NCBI GenBank assembly: GCA_035352555.1
Contig: DAOPXW010000013.1
Coordinates: forward strand, 1 to 37,553
Length of the DNA stretch: 37,553 nt
Reading direction: 5' to 3'
DNA from: UBA2922 sp035352555
Lineage (GTDB): Bacteria; Bacillota; Clostridia; Oscillospirales; Oscillospiraceae
The notes under the pieces are model-generated. The model was not told where the DNA came from and made no database searches. It was given only the letters and a program-made list of their open reading frames with translations. This document shows positions 32,887 to 37,553 of this stretch, piece after piece (positions within the stretch are counted from its first letter, which is position 1; each line of letters opens with the position of its first letter). Both the position numbers and the translations under genes were made by a program.

Positions 32887-32935
32887 CGGACAACAAAAAA
32901 AATAAAGGGGAATCACAAAAAAGCTGAAAATGCGC

Positions 32936-33682
32936 TCAAACCCTGCCGGAGGACCTGTTCCGCGAGAATACCAGCACCGCGGCGGCAAACAGCACCGCGG
33001 CGTAGACGGCGACGATCCACAGCTTGCCCGGGATGGCGCCATAGTCCCCGCCGACGGCGGCGCGGGCCGCGTCCACGGCGTTGGCGAAGGGCAGGCAATA
33101 GGCGATCCTTTTCCCCGCCGCGCCGAACAGATCCAGGGAAAACCACGTGCCGGAAAGCCAGGCGGACAGGTTGGTCAGCAGCGCGCCGCAGATGCCGCCC
33201 ACCTGTTTGTCGGTCATGCAGCTGCCGCAGAGCAGCCCGATGCCGATGAAAAGCACGGCGGCGGGCAGCAGCACCGCGAGGCACAGCAAAAAATTACCAA
33301 CAGAGCAGCGCAGCCCCAGCGCGAACGCCGCCGCGAAGCAGCAGATCCCCTGCCCCACGCAAAGCGGCAGCAGCGGCAGCGTATAGCCCGTCAGGAAATC
33401 CCCGGCCCGCAGGGGCGAGGAATAGAGCCGCAGCAAAAAGGCCTCGCTCCGATCCCGGGCAATGAGCATGCCGCCGAACAGGGATACGAAAGACAGCCCG
33501 AACACCGCCACGCCCGGCGTGAGATTCTCAAGATGGAACAGCGTCATCCCGGCCTGCGCGGGAATATTTCGGTTGAGCAGGAAAAGCAGAATCAGAATCA
33601 GCAGCGGAAAAGCCAGACCAAAGAACAGGTTCAGCTTGTCGCGCAGCATCTCCTTCAGATTTCGCATCGCAAAAAAGCTCAT
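32936..33682 (-). CDS. ABC-2-type transporter permease
   Basis: This 248-residue membrane protein has six hydrophobic segments and the layout of an ABC-2 permease: an N-terminal cytoplasmic RNLKEMLRDKLNLFFG start, a first helix (LAFPLLILILLFLL), an extracytoplasmic loop, then five further helices and a basic C-terminus. It overlaps the ATPase gene by ATGA. The likely role is export of a drug, lipid or peptide with the upstream ATPase. The substrate is not predictable. Confidence 0.9.
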   Translation of the reverse strand: MSFFAMRNLKEMLRDKLNLFFGLAFPLLILILLFLLNRNIPAQAGMTLFHLENLTPGVAVFGLSFVSLFGGMLIARDRSEAFLLRLYSSPLRAGDFLTGYTLPLLPLCVGQGICCFAAAFALGLRCSVGNFLLCLAVLLPAAVLFIGIGLLCGSCMTDKQVGGICGALLTNLSAWLSGTWFSLDLFGAAGKRIAYCLPFANAVDAARAAVGGDYGAIPGKLWIVAVYAAVLFAAAVLVFSRNRSSGRV

Positions 33683-34410
33683 GCTTCCGTCCCTCCCGTC
33701 GCCAGCGCCACAAAGGCGTCCTCAAAATTGGCTTTACCGGCCCGCTTTTTCAGTTCCTCCGCGGTACCCACAGCGGTCAGCCGCCCGGAAACCAGAATAC
33801 CGATGCGGTCGGACAGGGCCTCGGCCTCCTCCAGATAGTGGGTGGTAAGGACAACCGTCATTTTCCCCCTGAGCTTTTCGATCTCCCGCCAAAGTTCCCG
33901 CCGGGCCAGCACGTCCAGCCCCAGCGTGGGTTCGTCCAGAAACAGCACCTTGGGCTGCGTGATCAGCGCCATGGCGATGCTCAGTCGGCGCTGCCAGCCG
34001 CCGGACAGCGTTTTGGCCCGCTGGTTTTGGATTTCCGCCATGCCGAATTCGGAGATACTGTCCTTCGCGGCGGCAGCGGCCCCGGCCCTGTTTGCGCCGT
34101 AGATGCCCGCGATCAGCGCCAGATTCTCCGATACGGTCAGATTCGGCGCAATCGCGGTTTCCTGCGGTGAGACGTTGATGACGGATTTCACTTTCTGCAG
34201 CTCCGTCAGGATGCTCGCGCCCATGATCCGCGCGTCGCCCGCGTCAGGCGTCAATACGCCTGAGAGCATCCTGATGGTGGTGCTCTTTCCCGCCCCGTTC
34301 ACGCCCAGCAGCGCGAAAAGCTCCCCCTCCCCAACGCTGAGGGTAAGGCCGTCAACCACGGTCCGCCCGCCGAATTTTTTTGTGAGGCCGCAAAGTTCAA
34401 TCGCGTTCAT
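33679..34410 (-). CDS. ABC transporter ATP-binding protein
   Basis: This 243-residue nucleotide-binding subunit has Walker A GVNGAGKS, the Q-loop in NVSPQETA, signature LSGGWQRRLSIA, Walker B KVLFLDEP and the switch His in TTHYLEEAEALSDRIGIL. It belongs to the CcmA/drug-export group and pairs with the ABC-2 permease that overlaps it. The start overlaps the AbrB-like gene by four bases, so regulator and transporter are co-translated. Confidence 0.96.
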   Translation of the reverse strand: MNAIELCGLTKKFGGRTVVDGLTLSVGEGELFALLGVNGAGKSTTIRMLSGVLTPDAGDARIMGASILTELQKVKSVINVSPQETAIAPNLTVSENLALIAGIYGANRAGAAAAAKDSISEFGMAEIQNQRAKTLSGGWQRRLSIAMALITQPKVLFLDEPTLGLDVLARRELWREIEKLRGKMTVVLTTHYLEEAEALSDRIGILVSGRLTAVGTAEELKKRAGKANFEDAFVALATGGTEA

Positions 34411-34616
34411 TCCCCATCCTCCGCCGGCATACCTTTATGGATTACGTCGTCGTAGCTGACAAGGGCGATGCCGCGCTCCACATCCGCCAGCAGCAGCAGC
34501 GTGTCCCCGGGATTGATGCCGAACAGGTCCCGGACTTCCTTTGGAATCACGATCTGCCCCTTGTCCCCTATCTTTACTGTGGCCATATATTTGCCCTCCG
34601 GCATTTTGATACTCAT
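34407..34616 (-). CDS. AbrB/SpoVT-type transcription regulator
   Basis: This 69-residue protein has a swapped-hairpin AbrB domain: ATVKIGDKGQIVIPKEVRDLFGINPGDTLLLLAD. The domain binds DNA as a dimer in transition-state regulators and antitoxins. It is the first gene of an operon with an ABC exporter and has a perfect sigma-A-type promoter. A 15-base palindrome lies between the promoter and the ribosome site AAAGGAGG, which suggests autoregulation. A toxin gene is absent, so an antitoxin role is unlikely. Confidence 0.93.
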   Translation of the reverse strand: MSIKMPEGKYMATVKIGDKGQIVIPKEVRDLFGINPGDTLLLLADVERGIALVSYDDVIHKGMPAEDGE

Positions 34617-34638
34617 GGTATTTTTCCTCCTTTGTGGG

Positions 34639-34653
34639 AAAAGTTATACTTTT
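34639..34653. promoter_or_regulatory. Palindromic operator candidate of the AbrB-ABC operon
   Basis: AAAAGT-TAT-ACTTTT is a perfect inverted repeat located downstream of the predicted start and before the ribosome site, a good place for a repressor. Confidence 0.5.
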
Positions 34654-34662
34654 TACAACCGC

Positions 34663-34691
34663 ATAATACTACCGTCTCCCCTATTTGTCAA
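34663..34691 (-). promoter_or_regulatory. Sigma-A-type promoter of the AbrB-ABC operon
   Basis: On the minus strand, TTGACA (34691-34686) and TATTAT (34668-34663) have exactly 17 bases between them, the strongest promoter in the window. Confidence 0.88.
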
Positions 34692-34788
34692 GTACGCCCG
34701 GATTGCCTTTGTATTTCCCGACTATTTTCCGTTTACATAATATAAATATCGGCGGCGGCAAACGACGCCATTTTTCCGGGCTCACAGC

Positions 34789-34794
34789 TATAAT
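34789..34794 (+). promoter_or_regulatory. Possible -10 box for spoIIE
   Basis: TATAAT lies 38 bases before the start, with no TTGACA-like -35 at 17 bases and no clear Spo0A box. A Spo0A-dependent or other activated promoter is possible. The 216-base gap 34617-34832 otherwise holds the divergent AbrB promoter. Confidence 0.4.
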
Positions 34795-34832
34795 CAGTAT
34801 ATCTTATGTTAACCGATATGGAGGGACTCATC

Positions 34833-37166
34833 ATGGCAGTAAAAGGCAGGGCGGGCGGTTTGAAAGCGGCGCTTGAGCTGAGCAAACGGGAGCGGTCGAA
34901 GCCGGAGGTGGCACGGGCGGCCTGGGCCGCGCTGTATTTCGCGCTGGGCTTTGTCATGTCCGGCGCGCGGGTGCTGAGCGACGGCGCGCCCTTCGGGCTG
35001 GCCATGGTCGCCTCCGCCGGGGCGGGATTAAACGGCGTCTGCTGTCTGGTGGGTTCGGCCCTGGGCTATTTTGCCACCGGCGGCGTGGAGTGGGGCATCA
35101 AATATGTGGCGGCCTGCGTGCTGGCCTTCACCGTGGCCTTTGTGTTCATGGAGACGAAGCTCTATGAAAAGACCTTCTTCCTCCCCGCTGTGGCCGGACT
35201 GGTCATGGCCGTGACCGGCTTCATGGGCACCTTCGTTACGAAGGCCGCCGGCACGCCGGTAATCGCGGAGCTGAGTGTGGAGACCGTTCTCGCCTTCTCG
35301 GGCTGTTACTTTTTCCGCGAGGCCTTTCACGGCGGCGTACCCGACACTGAGACGGGTGAGCTGCGCCACGGCGCGGCCGTGCTGCTGACCGTGGCCTGCG
35401 CGCTGTCGGCGCTGTCCGGAGTCACGGTGTTCGGCGAGGTTTCCATAGGCCGGTTTCTGGCGGTGACGCTGCTGATGGCCTGCGCCATGAAGGGCGGCGT
35501 ACTCACCGGGGCCGCCGTGGGCACGGCACTGGGCGCGGCCATGGATATCGCGGGCGGCGGCGCGCCGTTTTTCACCATGGCCTATGCCCTGTCTGGCATG
35601 CTCTCCGGCGTGTTTTCCAAGCATGGGCGCTTTGTGTTTGCCCTGTCCTTCGTGCTGGCGGACGCCGTGGCCGCCGTGTGCGCCTGGAGCGCCGGTGCGG
35701 GAGTGGCGCCGCTGTTTGAAGTCTTCTGCGCCTCGGTGGTGTTTCTGCTGCTGCCCGGAAGTCTGCTCAACGGCGTGGGCGTGCTGCTCAATCCCGCGCA
35801 GCGCGGCAGCGGCGAATCCGGCCTGCGCCGCTATGTGGCGCGCCATGTGCAAAGTCTCTCCGATGCCTACGGCGAGCTGTACCAGGCCGTCCGCCGCAAC
35901 GCGGACGACACCGTGAACGACGGCGACGTTTCCAAGGTTTTCGACCGCGCGGCGGACGCGGTGTGCGTGGGCTGCGCCAGTAAAAACCGCTGCTGGAATG
36001 CGGAATATCAGACCACGCTGGCCGCCATGAACGACGCCACCAGCGCCATGACCGCGCGGGGCACACTGGAGCTGGACGATCTGCCGGAGCATTTCCGCGC
36101 CCGCTGCGAGATGCCGGAGGCTTTTGTCACCGCGGTAAACGGTGAGCTGCGCAGCCGCGCCAGCAGGATGCAGTTTAAAAAGCTGCTGGCGGAGAACAAG
36201 ACCGCCGCCTGGGGGCAGTATAACGACATCGCCCTGATCCTGGGGCGGGTATCCAAGGAGCTGGGCAGCATCAGCGGCTCCGACCCGCTGGCGGAGCGGC
36301 GGCTGATACGCTATCTGCGCACGCTGGATATCGACGCCGACACCGCCGTCTATCGGGATGCGGGCGGGCGGCTGCGGGCCGTCATCGAGAGCGGCCAGCT
36401 CTCGCCGCTGCTGAACGACGGGGAATATCTGGACAAGCTCTCCGCCGTGCTGGGCGTGCGTCTGTGCAAGCCGCTGGACGACCGCAACAGCGCGGGACGG
36501 CTCACGGTGATCGAAGCGGAGCCGCTGGCCGTATCGGTGGGCATCGCGGCCATGAAAAAGCGCGGCGAGAAGGTTTCAGGCGACCGGGGCACCTATTTCA
36601 AAACAGACGCCGGGGTGCTGTGCGTCATCCTATCGGACGGCATGGGCTGCGGCGACGAGGCGGCCAGCGAGAGCGAGGAGTGCGTCTCCATACTGGAGAA
36701 GTTTCTGCGGGCAGGCGTGGAACCGGGCACGGCCATGAAGATCCTCAATTCCGTGATGCTGCTGAAAAGCGCCGACGACTGGGGCTTCGTCACCGTAGAC
36801 CTGATGTGCGTCAATCTCTTTTCCGGCGAAACCTGCTTTTATAAATACGGCGCGGCCCCTTCCTATGTGATGTGCGGCAAGACCGTGCGGCGCATCAAGG
36901 GTGAGACCGTGGCCGCGGGCTATTCCGCGGGCGAGGGCGCTGCCCCGGACGTGGTGCGCATGAAGCTCCGCCCCGGCAGCACCGCGCTCATCGCTTCCGA
37001 CGGCGTGGTGGGCGACGACAACGACGTCTGGCTGCGGGATCTGCTGACGCAGGAGCGGGAGGACATGAAAAATCTCGCCAAGGCCGCGGTGAGCATGGCC
37101 GGCGAGTTTTATGGCGACGAGGACGACAGGACGGTGTTGGCCGTCCGGGTGGAGAGCAGGACATGA
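34833..37166 (+). CDS. spoIIE: Stage II sporulation protein E, serine phosphatase
   Basis: SpoIIE is the membrane PP2C-type phosphatase that dephosphorylates SpoIIAA and so releases SigF in the forespore. The protein (777 aa) has about ten N-terminal membrane helices (residues 25-330), a central cytoplasmic domain with cysteines (CVGCASKNRCW), and a C-terminal PP2C domain with metal-ligand motifs in ILSDGMGCGDEAASESE and IASDGVVGDDND. GGAGGG lies seven bases before ATG 34833, and the open frame to 34806 precedes this site. Length is close to the usual 820. It is divergent from the AbrB-ABC operon. Confidence 0.97.
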   Translation: MAVKGRAGGLKAALELSKRERSKPEVARAAWAALYFALGFVMSGARVLSDGAPFGLAMVASAGAGLNGVCCLVGSALGYFATGGVEWGIKYVAACVLAFTVAFVFMETKLYEKTFFLPAVAGLVMAVTGFMGTFVTKAAGTPVIAELSVETVLAFSGCYFFREAFHGGVPDTETGELRHGAAVLLTVACALSALSGVTVFGEVSIGRFLAVTLLMACAMKGGVLTGAAVGTALGAAMDIAGGGAPFFTMAYALSGMLSGVFSKHGRFVFALSFVLADAVAAVCAWSAGAGVAPLFEVFCASVVFLLLPGSLLNGVGVLLNPAQRGSGESGLRRYVARHVQSLSDAYGELYQAVRRNADDTVNDGDVSKVFDRAADAVCVGCASKNRCWNAEYQTTLAAMNDATSAMTARGTLELDDLPEHFRARCEMPEAFVTAVNGELRSRASRMQFKKLLAENKTAAWGQYNDIALILGRVSKELGSISGSDPLAERRLIRYLRTLDIDADTAVYRDAGGRLRAVIESGQLSPLLNDGEYLDKLSAVLGVRLCKPLDDRNSAGRLTVIEAEPLAVSVGIAAMKKRGEKVSGDRGTYFKTDAGVLCVILSDGMGCGDEAASESEECVSILEKFLRAGVEPGTAMKILNSVMLLKSADDWGFVTVDLMCVNLFSGETCFYKYGAAPSYVMCGKTVRRIKGETVAAGYSAGEGAAPDVVRMKLRPGSTALIASDGVVGDDNDVWLRDLLTQEREDMKNLAKAAVSMAGEFYGDEDDRTVLAVRVESRT

Positions 37167-37255
37167 AAATCCGTCGGACCTTTTGGAAAGGGCTGCATAA
37201 ACCGCCTCCTTCCCGGTTAAAATCTCAGAAAGAGCCGCGTGAGGAGGAGCGAGAG

Positions 37256-37543
37256 ATGGTAAAGGGAACGGCCAGGAGAGTAATCGTCATAAAATCGCCC
37301 GACCCGAAGATCTTTGAAGAGGCCATTTTTGTGGTGCGGGACGATTACCTGCGCACTCCGGGCATCACGCAGAAGCAGCTGCTGCGGCAGGCGAAGCAGA
37401 CCGCGAAGCACTATTCCGACTCCATCGGAAAAAAGCGGCCATTTGCCTTTCTCTCCCGCTCCCCCGTCCCCTTCATCGCCGCGGCGGGCGCCGCCGCCAC
37501 AGGTCTGGCCTATGTAGTCCTGCACATGGCGGGAGTGTATTGA
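37256..37543 (+). CDS. Small protein with C-terminal membrane helix, unknown function
   Basis: The protein (95 aa) starts MVKGTARRVIVIKSPDPKIFEEAIFVVRDDYL and ends with one hydrophobic helix (FIAAAGAAATGLAYVVLHMAGVY), which suggests a tail-anchored membrane protein. I think similar small proteins occur in related Clostridia, but no function is known to me. ATG 37256 is preferred, with GAGGAGGAG 7-15 bases upstream. An ATG at 37163 overlaps the spoIIE stop (ATGA) and would add a 31-residue basic extension; coupling there cannot be excluded. It is the last gene in the window. Confidence 0.7.
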   Translation: MVKGTARRVIVIKSPDPKIFEEAIFVVRDDYLRTPGITQKQLLRQAKQTAKHYSDSIGKKRPFAFLSRSPVPFIAAAGAAATGLAYVVLHMAGVY

Positions 37544-37553
37544 TCCGAAAAAA

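Noticed and set aside
34407..34616. MazE-like antitoxin
   Set aside because: The protein has an AbrB fold shared with antitoxins, but the next gene is an ABC ATPase and no toxin frame is present.
34692..34788. Spo0A boxes upstream of spoIIE
   Set aside because: No TGNCGAA or its complement was found in this region on reading both strands.
1..37553. CRISPR arrays, insertion sequences, tRNA or rRNA genes
   Set aside because: No regularly spaced repeats, transposase motifs or recognisable structural RNA sequences were seen. The only tyrosine recombinase looks Xer-like rather than phage- or element-borne.

Overview
This window looks like a draft-assembly segment (two N gaps) from a GC-rich, endospore-forming member of the Clostridia, most likely the Oscillospiraceae/Ruminococcaceae group. 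Four things suggest this: sporulation genes (SigH-type sigma factor, spoIVA, cwlD-like amidase, cotJ genes, spoIIE), a PPi-type phosphofructokinase, a Firmicutes-style asp23-nusB-xseAB-ispA-dxs-tlyA-nadK-argR-recN cluster, and Shine-Dalgarno-led genes with many ATGA overlaps. The family assignment is inference from protein motifs. No search was run.

Layout. Bases 24-2183 hold the Holliday-junction set ruvC-ruvA-ruvB. A SigH-like sigma factor, a zinc-ribbon protein and a DUF1858 protein follow (2298-3557). Next comes trmK with a Nif3-family gene, running into a membrane-bound O-acyltransferase (MBOAT) and an SGNH-like exported partner (3622-7581). Then spoIVA, a class I aminotransferase, a CwlD-like amidase, radA and a DUF6873-like protein (7641-13414). 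A Xer tyrosine recombinase heads a second MBOAT cassette with a DHHW-family partner (13603-17181). On the minus strand lie a P-type-ATPase-like protein with lost catalytic motifs and class II fructose-bisphosphate aldolase (17232-19846). The aldolase is divergent from a PPi-type phosphofructokinase (19973-21208), and the two promoters overlap. A cotJA-cotJB fusion and cotJC follow (21334-22389). A long minus-strand block runs from asp23 (32847) down to tyrS (22431). An AbrB-like regulator with an ABC exporter (34616-32936) is divergent from spoIIE (34833-37166), and a small membrane-anchored protein closes the window.

How the genes fit together. DNA repair and recombination are strongly represented (ruvCAB, radA, recN, xseAB, xer). 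The aldolase/phosphofructokinase pair carries out consecutive glycolytic steps. Two independent MBOAT-plus-SGNH/DHHW cassettes suggest O-acylation of one or more cell-surface polymers. The sporulation genes are scattered rather than clustered.

The most interesting points are: a SigE-type promoter nested inside a terminator hairpin before spoIVA; a dif-like 11-6-11 inverted repeat directly upstream of the Xer gene; the pseudo-P-type ATPase next to aldolase; the CotJA-CotJB fusion; overlapping divergent glycolytic promoters; and evidence that both N gaps misstate the real sequence length. I did not identify a wholly new defence or mobile system. No rRNA, tRNA, CRISPR array or insertion sequence was recognised, and no gene-free stretch exceeds 300 bases.
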